Positions 46,321-53,132 of a DNA stretch of 64,000 nt are shown one piece after another. Every line of letters begins with the position of its first letter. Position 1 is the first letter of the stretch. This DNA comes from an uncultured Eubacteriales bacterium. Lineage in GTDB: Bacteria; Bacillota; Clostridia; Christensenellales; UBA1242. A program made the position numbers and the translations under genes. Below the pieces are notes generated by a model. It saw only the letters and a program-made list of their open reading frames with translations. It was not told the DNA's origin and ran no database searches. The DNA lies in assembly GCA_900551855.1 (NCBI GenBank), contig URXM01000002.1, forward strand, positions 186,001 through 250,000, given 5' to 3'.

Positions 46321-46655
46321 AAATTGAAAAAGATATAACAAAACTTTCAGCAAACAATGTTTGGGGCAAAGTTGTTCTTTATTTGAAAGAGCATAAAAAA
46401 GTTGCACTGCATGTTGCTTGTGGAGATATCACAAATGCAAAAATTGAAGATGGGAAATTGATTATTCGCTCTAGTGATGACTTTTTGATTGATGTTTTGG
46501 AAAACGGTAGAAAGGAAATTGAAAGTGCGATAAGGTGGCAAGGTCTTGATTTGAGTTTTGTGGTTGTAAAATTTGAAAGCGATGAACAAAAAATAAACAA
46601 GGATATCAAAAAAATCGAAAATTTCTTTGGAAACAAAGTAGAGATTGAAGATTAA
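46314..46655 (+). CDS. dnaX: tau-specific C-terminal part of DnaX, -1 frame
   Basis: About 113 codons are open in the -1 frame from the slippery site. The product begins with Lys-rich sequence, then NNVWGKVVLYLKEHKKVALH and ends with a predicted alpha/beta domain (DFLIDVLENGRKEIESAI, then FFGNKVEIED). No independent start is credible: the first possible one is TTG 46383 without an SD. Joined to the 366 upstream residues it gives a tau-like protein of about 479 residues. The layout resembles the C-terminal region that in tau binds polymerase and helicase; homology of this part is inferred from position and not from a search. Confidence 0.75.
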   Translation, partial: KLKIEKDITKLSANNVWGKVVLYLKEHKKVALHVACGDITNAKIEDGKLIIRSSDDFLIDVLENGRKEIESAIRWQGLDLSFVVVKFESDEQKINKDIKKIENFFGNKVEIED

Positions 46656-46681
46656 AACAAAAATTTAAAGGAGCAAAAAAA

Positions 46682-46996
46682 ATGGGATACGGTTTTGGTG
46701 GTTTCGGTGGCGGAAATATGCAAGCTTTGATGCGTCAAGCACAAAAGATGCAAGAAGATATGAAAAGAACTCGTGAAGAGATTGACAACACAGAATATAC
46801 TTCTTCTGTCGGTGGCGGAATGATTGAAGTTTGTATGTATGGAAACAAAAAAGTTAAAAGTGTGAAAATAAAGAAAGAAGTTGTTGACCCAGATGATGTT
46901 GAAATGTTGGAAGATTTGGTAGCAAGTGCAGTGAATGATTGCTTAAACAAAATCGCCGAAGACGAGAAAAACAAATTGCCAAATTTGGGAATGTAA
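46682..46996 (+). CDS. YbaB/EbfC family nucleoid-associated protein
   Basis: A 104-residue DNA-binding protein. A Gly-rich N-terminus (MGYGFGGFGGGN) precedes the family core MQALMRQAQKMQEDMKR and the GGGMIEVCMYGN and DPDDVEMLEDLVASAVNDCL segments. Dimers bind DNA and sit between dnaX and recR in most bacteria, as here. SD AAAGGAG is 7 nt from ATG. A role with RecR or in nucleoid structure is known only in broad terms. Confidence 0.95.
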   Translation: MGYGFGGFGGGNMQALMRQAQKMQEDMKRTREEIDNTEYTSSVGGGMIEVCMYGNKKVKSVKIKKEVVDPDDVEMLEDLVASAVNDCLNKIAEDEKNKLPNLGM

Positions 46997-47024
46997 TTGA
47001 CTTCAAAGGGTGTTGAAGAAAAAT

Positions 47025-47618
47025 ATGAGCGAATTTGATGAACCTATTGAAAGACTGATAGAATATTTTAGAGCATTGCCTGGCGTTGGAAAGAAAACAG
47101 CACAACGCTATGCTTTTTATATTATCGAAAACGACAAATCAAAAGCAGAAAATTTTGCCAATGCTATTATTGATGTAAAAAACAAAGTCAGACTTTGCAG
47201 TGTTTGTGGAAATTACAGTTCTAGTGAAGTTTGCCCAATTTGTCAAAAAAGAAACAGACATCTCGTCTGTGTTGTTCAAGAGCCAAAAGATATAATTTCT
47301 TTGGAAAAAGCAAGAGGTTTTGACGGAGTTTACCACGTTTTGTTTGGTTGTATAAATCCTCTTGAAAACAAAGGTCCAAATGATATTCGCATAAAAGAAT
47401 TGCTTGCAAGAATAAGCAAAGATGATGTCAAAGAAGTTATTATGGCGACAAACCCTGATGTTGAGGGAGAAGCAACAGCAATGTATATTGCAAAAATTTT
47501 GAAGCCTATGGGCGTTAAAGTCACTAGGCTTGCTCAAGGGATTTCAATGGGGAGTGATATAGAATTTGCAGATGAAGTGACCTTAAGCAAAGCTTTGGCT
47601 GACAGAAAAGAAATGTAA
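47025..47618 (+). CDS. recR: Recombination protein RecR
   Basis: A toroidal DNA-clamp protein that works with RecO and RecF to load RecA at gaps. The helix-hairpin-helix ALPGVGKKTAQRYAF is at residues about 17-31, the Cys4 zinc finger CSVCGNYSSSEVCPIC near 57-72, and the Toprim segment VVQEPKD near 82. 197 residues is the family length. ATG 47025 is preferred over GTG 47010 on family alignment; the SD is weak for both (AAAGGG ends at 47010). It is the last gene of the pgk run. Confidence 0.95.
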   Translation: MSEFDEPIERLIEYFRALPGVGKKTAQRYAFYIIENDKSKAENFANAIIDVKNKVRLCSVCGNYSSSEVCPICQKRNRHLVCVVQEPKDIISLEKARGFDGVYHVLFGCINPLENKGPNDIRIKELLARISKDDVKEVIMATNPDVEGEATAMYIAKILKPMGVKVTRLAQGISMGSDIEFADEVTLSKALADRKEM

Positions 47619-47640
47619 GTGGCGATGCCACTTTTTTTAT
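47617..47640 (+). terminator. Terminator of the pgk-to-recR run
   Basis: The stem AAGTGGC (47617-47623) pairs with GCCACTT (47627-47633) across GAT, then a T run. The left arm includes the last base of the recR stop. The convergent TetR gene ends just beyond. Confidence 0.85.
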
Positions 47641-47653
47641 TTTTATATTAAGT

Positions 47654-48220
47654 TTATGTGTTTGACTTTATAAAACATTTTGCGTTGTTTTTATATTCTT
47701 TAATCAAAATATCTGCTACTTCCTCAGGTGACAATTTGCAGTTGTCGTTTAACCATTTGGCACAGATTGCTCTCAGACCTGCACCGAAAAAAGCCATATG
47801 GTATTCGAGTTCTTCATTTGTGTAATAATATTCTTTTTCTACAGACATTTTAGACAAGTAATTTTTAAAGATTTTTATAAATCCTCTATCCATAAAAGAA
47901 GGCAAGTTTGATTGAAGATATGCTTTATAAAAAGTGGCATTGTCTTTGACAAACTTAAATAGTTGCAAAAAGTTTTCTTGCTCAAATTGACAATCTTTAA
48001 ACAAAGAAACAACATTTTGAGCAACTTTATCTTCATATTTCATCATCAAATCGTTTATGTCAAGATAATGTGCATAAAAAGAGCTTCTGTTTATGCCGGC
48101 TTCTTTGCATAGATCTTGGACATAAATGCAGTTATATCTTTTTCTTTTTAACAGTCGAAGAAAGGCATCTTCTATTTTTTCTTCGGTTGATTTATAACGC
48201 AAATTGTTTGATATGTTCAT
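47654..48220 (-). CDS. TetR/AcrR family transcriptional regulator
   Basis: A 188-residue regulator. The N-terminal helix-turn-helix runs from KIEDAFLRLLKRKRY to VQDLCKEAGINRSSFYAHY (residues about 15-52), the TetR pattern. The C-terminal ligand-binding part is helical and unassigned, although it resembles TetR members with a C-terminal domain of the type in dihydroxyacetone kinase regulators. SD AAAGGA is 6 nt before ATG. It diverges from a small membrane protein gene with overlapping promoters and a dyad between them, so it probably represses both itself and that gene. Confidence 0.9.
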   Translation of the reverse strand: MNISNNLRYKSTEEKIEDAFLRLLKRKRYNCIYVQDLCKEAGINRSSFYAHYLDINDLMMKYEDKVAQNVVSLFKDCQFEQENFLQLFKFVKDNATFYKAYLQSNLPSFMDRGFIKIFKNYLSKMSVEKEYYYTNEELEYHMAFFGAGLRAICAKWLNDNCKLSPEEVADILIKEYKNNAKCFIKSNT

Positions 48221-48235
48221 AATTTATCCTTTATC

Positions 48236-48310
48236 CCAACATTTTAATTTTTTCTGTTGGCTAATTTCTGTTTTTATTATACTAAAATGTCTTTAACAAC
48301 ACAAGTGTTG
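48236..48310. promoter_or_regulatory. Overlapping divergent promoters with TetR operator candidate
   Basis: Minus strand: TTGTGT (48304-48299), 17-nt spacer, TATAAT (48281-48276) for the TetR gene. Plus strand: TATACT (48278-48283) for the membrane protein gene, with a poor -35. The two -10 boxes overlap. The dyad CAACAC-AA-GTGTTG (48297-48310) covers the minus -35 and the plus start region. A second spaced dyad CCAACA (48236-48241) with TGTTGG (48255-48260) shares the half-site. Confidence 0.6.
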
Positions 48311-48334
48311 GAATAAATAAAAGGAGAAAAGATT

Positions 48335-48868
48335 ATGAACGAAGAAGCGATTACATTTGACTATAAGTCAATAAAAGTAAAAAGAGAAATGGAAACATTG
48401 GTGACAGACGTGTATGAAAATTTGGGGTGGGAGCTTACAAGCAGCAACACCGCAGAAGGAAGCCCATTTGATGTGATTTTGTCTTTCAAAAGAAACAGAA
48501 AGATAAACAACAAAATCAATTTGCTTAAACTTCAACAACAAATTGATTTGGCATTGAATGAAATCCAGGTCTTTCAAAGAAAGAAAAAAAATGCAGGGAC
48601 TGTTACTGGAATTTCTGTTGGAACAATTGGAGTGCTTGCATTTGGAGGCGGACTTAGTATGACAATGTGTTTGTCTGGAATTGGATTTTTGATTGGAGGA
48701 ATTGCATTAGGTATTGCCGGTGTAGGTATTGGACTCTTTGGCTGGTGGCTTGCTAAAAAAGTAAAGAAAGTTAGAAGCGAAAATATCACTCCAATAATTG
48801 AATCTCAACTTGACAACTTGTCAGAATTATGCGAAACAGCACAAAAAATGTTGAAAAGCAAGGAATAA
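48335..48868 (+). CDS. Small membrane protein of unknown function
   Basis: A 177-residue protein. A hydrophilic N-terminal domain (residues 1-88) starts MNEEAITFDYKSIKVKREME and includes a Trp-containing YENLGWELTSS. Two Gly-rich hydrophobic segments are at about 93-115 and 117-140 (GGGLSMTMCLSGIGFLIGG, GIAGVGIGLFGWWLA), then a basic loop and a short helical tail. SD AAAGGAG is 6 nt before ATG. It is likely controlled by the divergent TetR regulator. The gene is alone before a terminator. The Gly-rich pair could be a pore or a helical hairpin; no family is recognised. Confidence 0.75.
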   Translation: MNEEAITFDYKSIKVKREMETLVTDVYENLGWELTSSNTAEGSPFDVILSFKRNRKINNKINLLKLQQQIDLALNEIQVFQRKKKNAGTVTGISVGTIGVLAFGGGLSMTMCLSGIGFLIGGIALGIAGVGIGLFGWWLAKKVKKVRSENITPIIESQLDNLSELCETAQKMLKSKE

Positions 48869-48875
48869 TCATCAT

Positions 48876-48921
48876 AAGCAAGAATTGTTTTCTTGCTTTT
48901 TTTTTACGCTTTTGCTATACT
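48876..48921 (+). promoter_or_regulatory. Terminator fused to the argS promoter
   Basis: A terminator stem AAGCAAGAA (48876-48884) pairs with TTCTTGCTT (48890-48898), then a T run. The right arm contains TTGCTT (48893-48898), which is a -35 with a 17-nt spacer to TATACT (48916-48921). One sequence thus ends the upstream gene and starts argS. Confidence 0.75.
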
Positions 48922-48944
48922 CTTTCATATTTATGGAGATCTTT

Positions 48945-50726
48945 ATGAATTTGAAAAATGACATTACTGAAATAATTAAAAACACAGCTGAAAAACTTGG
49001 ACTTGAAGATGTAAACAAAATTGCTGTTTCTTTTTCTAATCGTCCAGAACTTTGTGACTTTCAAACAAATTATGCTATGTTGATTGCAAAAAAAATGGGG
49101 ACAAGCCCTATTGAAGTGGCAAACAATATTGTTTCAAATTTGGCAGATTGCAAAGACTATGATTTTTCTGCTGTTATGCCTGGTTTTATCAATGTGAAAG
49201 TGAAAGAAAATAAATTGAACGAGTTTTCAAATTTTGTCCTTAACGATGAAAATGTTGGCATTGAAAAAGTTGAAAAACCTAGACTTGTTTTCTTTGATTA
49301 TGGTGGAGCAAATGTGGCAAAAGAATTGCATGTTGGGCACTTGCGTTCTCCAATCGTTGGCGAAGCTTTGAAAAGAGTGCATATAGCTCTTGGGGACAAA
49401 ACCTTGTCTGATGTTCACTTGGGTGATTATGGCCTTCAAATGGGACTTACGATTTTGCAGTTGAAACAAGATGGCTATCTTGATGACTTTTTCAAACCTA
49501 ATGCCGATATTGCAAGTTTGAAGATTTCAAATGTCACACTCGATGTTTTGAATGATGAATATCCAAAGGCTAGCAAGAGAAAAGATGTTGATGAAGAATT
49601 TAAGAAAGAAGCTGATGAATATACACTTTATATTCAACAACACAAAGAACCTTATTACACCATTTATCAAAAAATCAAAGATCTTTCTGTGACCGAAATT
49701 AAGAAAAATTATGATTTACTTAATGCAACTTTTGACTTCTATTATGGCGAAAGTGATGCTTATCCTTTTATTGATCAAACAATAAAGATTTTTGTTGACA
49801 AAAAGCTCGCAAGAGAAAGTGAAGGGGCTTTGGTTGTTGATGTTGCAAAAGAAGGAGAGCATATTCCTATCCCTAAAAAGAGTGAAGATGAACCTCAAAG
49901 ATATAAAAATCCTATGCCACCAGCTATTATCAAAAAATACAATGGTGGGGATTTGTATGCAACAACAGATATTGCTACAATCTTGATGAGAAACAAAGAC
50001 TATGCACCAGATGAAATTGTGTATGTGACAGACAACAGACAAAGCACACATTTTAAGCAAGTGTTTAGATGTTGCAAGTTGGCAGGGATAAGTCCTGAAG
50101 AACAAAAACTCACTCATGTTGCGTTTGGAACAATGAATGGAAAAGACGGAAAGCCTTTCAAGACTCGTGCTGGGGGAGTTGTTAGACTCAAAGAAGTTGT
50201 TGGACTCTTGATTGACAAGGCAGAACAAAAATTGGAATCAAATGGCATTGTTGGGAATGCTGAACTTGCACGCAAAATTGGTGTCGGGGCAATGAAATTT
50301 GGTGATTTGTCAAACACTGTTGACAAAGATTATGTTTTTGATATTGACAAATTTATGGCTTTTGATGGAAAAACTGGACCATATATTCAATACACTATTG
50401 CAAGAATAAACTCAATTTTGTCAAAATCTAAATTTGCTGGTGGAGAAGTTAAGATTGAAAACCAAGAAGAGAGAAATATTGTTTTGGCTCTTTTGAAATT
50501 GTTGTCTTCATATCAAATTTGTTATGACACATATTCGATGAACTCTCTTTGTCTTGCAACATTTGATTTGGCAAGTGCATTTTCTACTTTCTACAACAAT
50601 CACAAAATTTTGTCGGAAGAGGATGCGGAAAAGAAGAACAGTATGCTTGCAATTTGTTCTCTTGTTAAGAAAAGTTTGGAAAAAGCTTTGTGGACACTTG
50701 GTATTGAAAGCGTTGAAAAAATGTAA
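48945..50726 (+). CDS. argS: Arginine-tRNA ligase
   Basis: A class I synthetase that charges tRNA-Arg. The N-terminal domain is followed by ANVAKELHVGHLRS, containing the HIGH-like HVGH (near residues 129-132). The C-terminal part has FKTRAGGVVRL in place of a KMSKS, as usual in ArgRS, and GPYIQYTIARI. The ATG at 48945 with GGAG 6 nt upstream gives 593 residues. ATG 48933 overlaps that SD, and the frame further upstream runs through the terminator and promoter. No terminator is clear after the gene. Confidence 0.95.
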   Translation: MNLKNDITEIIKNTAEKLGLEDVNKIAVSFSNRPELCDFQTNYAMLIAKKMGTSPIEVANNIVSNLADCKDYDFSAVMPGFINVKVKENKLNEFSNFVLNDENVGIEKVEKPRLVFFDYGGANVAKELHVGHLRSPIVGEALKRVHIALGDKTLSDVHLGDYGLQMGLTILQLKQDGYLDDFFKPNADIASLKISNVTLDVLNDEYPKASKRKDVDEEFKKEADEYTLYIQQHKEPYYTIYQKIKDLSVTEIKKNYDLLNATFDFYYGESDAYPFIDQTIKIFVDKKLARESEGALVVDVAKEGEHIPIPKKSEDEPQRYKNPMPPAIIKKYNGGDLYATTDIATILMRNKDYAPDEIVYVTDNRQSTHFKQVFRCCKLAGISPEEQKLTHVAFGTMNGKDGKPFKTRAGGVVRLKEVVGLLIDKAEQKLESNGIVGNAELARKIGVGAMKFGDLSNTVDKDYVFDIDKFMAFDGKTGPYIQYTIARINSILSKSKFAGGEVKIENQEERNIVLALLKLLSSYQICYDTYSMNSLCLATFDLASAFSTFYNNHKILSEEDAEKKNSMLAICSLVKKSLEKALWTLGIESVEKM

Positions 50727-50821
50727 AATGTTTTTCTATCCGAAAGCATAATAGAAATAAATGCATCAAATATAATAAAGTTTTGCAAGAAAAAATAATT
50801 AAAAAATTTTTAAAAAAGGTA

Positions 50822-50850
50822 TTTACAAACAAAAACTTTTATGCTATGAT
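50822..50850 (+). promoter_or_regulatory. Promoter of the 42-residue gene
   Basis: TTTACA (50822-50827), a 17-nt spacer and TATGAT (50845-50850), followed by a leader of about 33 nt with a strong SD GGAGGTG. Confidence 0.75.
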
Positions 50851-50890
50851 ATGGACAAGTAAGAAGAAAAACACACGGAGGTGTATAGAT

Positions 50891-51019
50891 ATGATAGCTT
50901 ATAGATCAATTGAAAAAGATGTAAATATTTTGGTTTCTCCTGAAGAAGTAGGAAGAGCCGTAAAAGAAACAAATATTAAATTTTCTAAAACTAAAACTGA
51001 AAAAGAAAGATCTTTATAA
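50891..51019 (+). CDS. 42-residue basic protein of unknown function
   Basis: A short frame starting MIAYRSIEKDVNILVSPEEV and ending in a Lys/Glu-rich tail (KTKTEKERSL). The true start is ATG 50891, set by GGAGGTG at 50877-50883; the open frame extends upstream to 50783 without support. It has its own near-consensus promoter and a clear terminator, so it is a complete small gene. It has no TM segment or toxin-like hydrophobic helix. The family is not recognised. Confidence 0.7.
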   Translation: MIAYRSIEKDVNILVSPEEVGRAVKETNIKFSKTKTEKERSL

Positions 51020-51046
51020 TTTTTAAGACTATTTTCCAAAGAAAAA

Positions 51047-51080
51047 TAAAATGCTGCAAAATTTTGTAGCATTTTTTTAA
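51047..51080 (+). terminator. Terminator of the 42-residue gene
   Basis: The stem AATGCTGCAA (51050-51059) pairs with TTGTAGCATT (51064-51073), one G-T pair, AATT loop, then T run. Confidence 0.85.
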
Positions 51081-51148
51081 TTTTATTTTGTATTTATAAT
51101 TTTATATGATAAAATATAAACATATAATAGGTTTTTCTTGGAGTAGTT

Positions 51149-51424
51149 ATGAAAAAATATCAGTTCCTTTATCCAGCAATTTTCATTAAAGATGAGGATG
51201 ACACTTATCAAGTTTTGTTTCCAGATCTTGATATTTACACTGACGGCAAAAATTTGTCTGAAGCTTATATGTATGCAAAAGGTTTGCTTAAAGCATATTT
51301 TACCTATGTGTTGAAATATGAAGTAGAATACAACAAGCCAAGCAAGATTGAATCAATCCTTCCAAATTGCAAACCAAATGAAAATGTTATGTTTGTTGAT
51401 GCTGTTGTAGAGACAAATGAATAA
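51149..51424 (+). CDS. HicB-like (UPF0150) protein without HicA partner
   Basis: A 91-residue protein whose first 60 residues match the HicB antitoxin-type fold: YPAIFIKDEDDTYQVLFPDLD, then TDGKNLSEAYMYAKGLLKAY. A DNA-binding C-terminal domain, common in real HicB antitoxins, is not evident. HicA toxins are about 60-80 residues with a conserved GSH motif; none lies next to it. SD GGAG is 6 nt before ATG. A likely promoter is TTGTAT (51088-51093) with TAAAAT (51110-51115). It is probably a solitary HicB-like protein and not an active toxin-antitoxin pair. Confidence 0.8.
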   Translation: MKKYQFLYPAIFIKDEDDTYQVLFPDLDIYTDGKNLSEAYMYAKGLLKAYFTYVLKYEVEYNKPSKIESILPNCKPNENVMFVDAVVETNE

Positions 51425-51432
51425 TAAAAAAG

Positions 51433-51459
51433 AAAAGGCTTTTTATAAGTCTTTTTTTA
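51433..51459 (+). terminator. Terminator of the HicB-like gene
   Basis: The stem AAAAGGCTT (51433-51441) pairs with AAGTCTTTT (51447-51455), one G-T pair, 5-nt loop, then T. Confidence 0.8.
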
Positions 51460-51477
51460 TTTTTTAAAAATTGGGTA

Positions 51478-51506
51478 TTGACTTGCCGCCATTTTTCACC
51501 TATAAT
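51478..51506 (+). promoter_or_regulatory. Promoter of the 288-residue gene
   Basis: TTGACT (51478-51483), a 17-nt spacer and a perfect TATAAT (51501-51506), 23 nt before the ATG. The SD is GGAGGTG. Confidence 0.8.
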
Positions 51507-51529
51507 GATTTAGGTTTGGAGGTGAGAGA

Positions 51530-52396
51530 ATGAATAAAAATTTTGAAGCAATTGTATTACAGATATTAAAAGAAAAATTATTGGTATCACCTAGTTTTGT
51601 TAAAGTTAAAAACAAAAAGGGTTTTCAAGCTTTTAAGGCACAAGGAGTTCATTTGTTGCCAAACGAAGATTTTTATTTCCCTATGAACAGAGATTTGAGA
51701 TTGTTTATGCCATACTCTGCAACTTTTGACAAAAACATTATGTTGACAAAAGATTTGCCAGAACAAATTGTTTTGCCAAACAAAAATCAAGAATATTTCC
51801 ATTTGGAAGCGCTTACTTTTCCAAGAAAGAAAAAAGATCTCACAAAGATGGATAAGGAAATTTTGAAAAAGAGTGTTTCTTTGAAAGAACATTCTGCAGA
51901 TGCCGTTTTCAACATTCCATTCAACATCAATTTGAGATTGCCTTTGGCAGAAAAAAGTAAGATTTTGACTCATGAATTTACTTATGATGATATTTTGAAG
52001 GCACTTGCAAGAGATTTCTACGGCAAAGTTTATGATGTTTATTACAATATGTATAGATCTAAATCAGACAATCTTGTAAAATCTAATTTTGAACTTTCTG
52101 AAGGACAAGAAAAAGAAATTAGAAAGAAGTTTTTAAACATTTTGAATTCTTTTGATGCTTACGAAATTGGTGAGCAGGAAGGTGGATCTTTGATTGTTGG
52201 ATACAACAACACCCCTGGTTTGGATCCTAGAGTAAACTACAAACTCTATAAAGTTCTTTTGTATCGTATGCCTACAAAGACACAAGAAGACAAAGAAATC
52301 AAAAAAGAAGTTTTTGACAAAGTTTCTCAAAGAAAAAGAGAAGTTGTGCAAGAAGAAAAACTTTTGCAAGAAAGAAAAGAAAGATCTTTAAAATAA
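51530..52396 (+). CDS. Unknown 288-residue cytoplasmic protein
   Basis: A soluble protein with no signal peptide or TM helix. Features include VKVKNKKGFQAFKAQG near the start, FYFPMNRDLRLFMPYSATFD, and a C-terminal helical region rich in Lys, Glu and Arg (likely coiled coil, residues about 255-288). SD GGAGGTG is 8 nt before ATG and it has an excellent promoter, so it is likely well expressed. It lies between an orphan HicB-like gene and the rpmG operon. Its terminal residues ERKERSLK resemble the KEKERSL end of the 42-residue gene nearby. I do not recognise the family. Confidence 0.7.
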   Translation: MNKNFEAIVLQILKEKLLVSPSFVKVKNKKGFQAFKAQGVHLLPNEDFYFPMNRDLRLFMPYSATFDKNIMLTKDLPEQIVLPNKNQEYFHLEALTFPRKKKDLTKMDKEILKKSVSLKEHSADAVFNIPFNINLRLPLAEKSKILTHEFTYDDILKALARDFYGKVYDVYYNMYRSKSDNLVKSNFELSEGQEKEIRKKFLNILNSFDAYEIGEQEGGSLIVGYNNTPGLDPRVNYKLYKVLLYRMPTKTQEDKEIKKEVFDKVSQRKREVVQEEKLLQERKERSLK

Positions 52397-52450
52397 TTTT
52401 TCAAAAGGAAATATGGCTTAAAAATTTATTACCAAACTTTATGAAAACGC

Positions 52451-52479
52451 TTGACTTGAACAAAGTATTGTGATATATT
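52451..52479 (+). promoter_or_regulatory. Promoter of the rpmG-secE-nusG operon
   Basis: TTGACT (52451-52456), a 17-nt spacer and TATATT (52474-52479). The predicted start near 52486 falls inside the left arm of the terminator that follows, so operon transcripts lack half of the stem. Confidence 0.75.
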
Positions 52480-52480
52480 T

Positions 52481-52513
52481 AAACTGACACTTCGAAAGGG
52501 TGTTAGTTTTTTT
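52481..52513 (+). terminator. Terminator overlapping the rpmG transcription start
   Basis: The stem AAACTGACAC (52481-52490) pairs with GTGTTAGTTT (52500-52509), one G-T pair, 9-nt loop, then a T run to 52513. It should stop transcripts arriving from the upstream 288-residue gene but not those starting at the rpmG promoter. Confidence 0.8.
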
Positions 52514-52527
52514 GTTAGGAGAAAGAA

Positions 52528-52689
52528 ATGGCAGCACCAAAACGTAAAATAATTACACTTGAATGTACAGAATGTAAAGAAAGAAATTATTCTACAGAAA
52601 AGAATACTTCTGCAAATGCTGAAAGAATTGAAATCAATAAGTTTTGTCCAAGATGTAATAAGAGAACAAAGCATAAAGAAACAAAGTAA
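52528..52689 (+). CDS. rpmG: 50S ribosomal protein L33
   Basis: A 53-residue ribosomal protein. It reads MAAPKRKIITLECTECKERN and later KFCPRCNKRTKHKETK, with the paired CxxC motifs (C-T-E-C and C-P-R-C) of the zinc-binding form of L33. AGGAG 7 nt before the ATG. Its position before secE-nusG is the standard Firmicutes arrangement. Confidence 0.95.
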   Translation: MAAPKRKIITLECTECKERNYSTEKNTSANAERIEINKFCPRCNKRTKHKETK

Positions 52690-52731
52690 TTTGTGCTAAA
52701 GAAAATTTATATCTAAATTTTGGAGGAAATT

Positions 52732-53091
52732 ATGTCTAAAAAGCAAAATCAAGTTGAAGCACAAATTCAAGAAGAAGAGTCTGTTAAACAAGACCAAGTT
52801 TCTGAAGGCGTAGTTGCAAAAGAAGACAAGAAACAAGATAAAAAATCCAAAGAAAAAGTTGTTGACAAAAAAGACAAGAAAAAAGATAAGAAGAAAAACA
52901 AAGATAAGTCTGGCGGAATCGGTAAAAAAACAAAGGAAACTATTTCCGAACTTAAAAAAGTCACTTGGCCAACTTTTGGCGAAGTTGTTAAGAAAACAGG
53001 AATTGTTATCGCTTTCGTTTTGATTTTTGGACTTTTCTTGTATGGTGTAAACACTCTTCTTGGCTGGCTTGTTAGTCTTTTGGTGAGCTAA
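52732..53091 (+). CDS. secE: Preprotein translocase subunit SecE
   Basis: A subunit of the SecYEG channel. The C-terminal SecE domain has the amphipathic helix KETISELKKVTWPTFGEVVKK (near residues 66-86) followed by one TM helix. The N-terminal 60 residues are an unusually long, highly charged Lys/Asp/Glu/Gln stretch. 119 residues from ATG 52732, chosen because GGAGG (52722-52726) lies 5 nt upstream; a TTG at 52720 is rejected. Given the number of secreted giant proteins here, Sec is their likely route. Confidence 0.95.
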   Translation: MSKKQNQVEAQIQEEESVKQDQVSEGVVAKEDKKQDKKSKEKVVDKKDKKKDKKKNKDKSGGIGKKTKETISELKKVTWPTFGEVVKKTGIVIAFVLIFGLFLYGVNTLLGWLVSLLVS

Positions 53092-53132
53092 TTTAGACTA
53101 TAATCAAATCTTGAAAGATAAGGAGTATTGTT

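Noticed and set aside
46383..46655. Independent small gene after dnaX
   Set aside because: It starts only at a TTG without SD and its frame is open back to the dnaX slippery site, so it is better read as the tau extension.
51425..51530. HicA toxin next to the HicB-like gene
   Set aside because: The gaps on both sides hold only terminators and promoters; neighbours do not resemble HicA.
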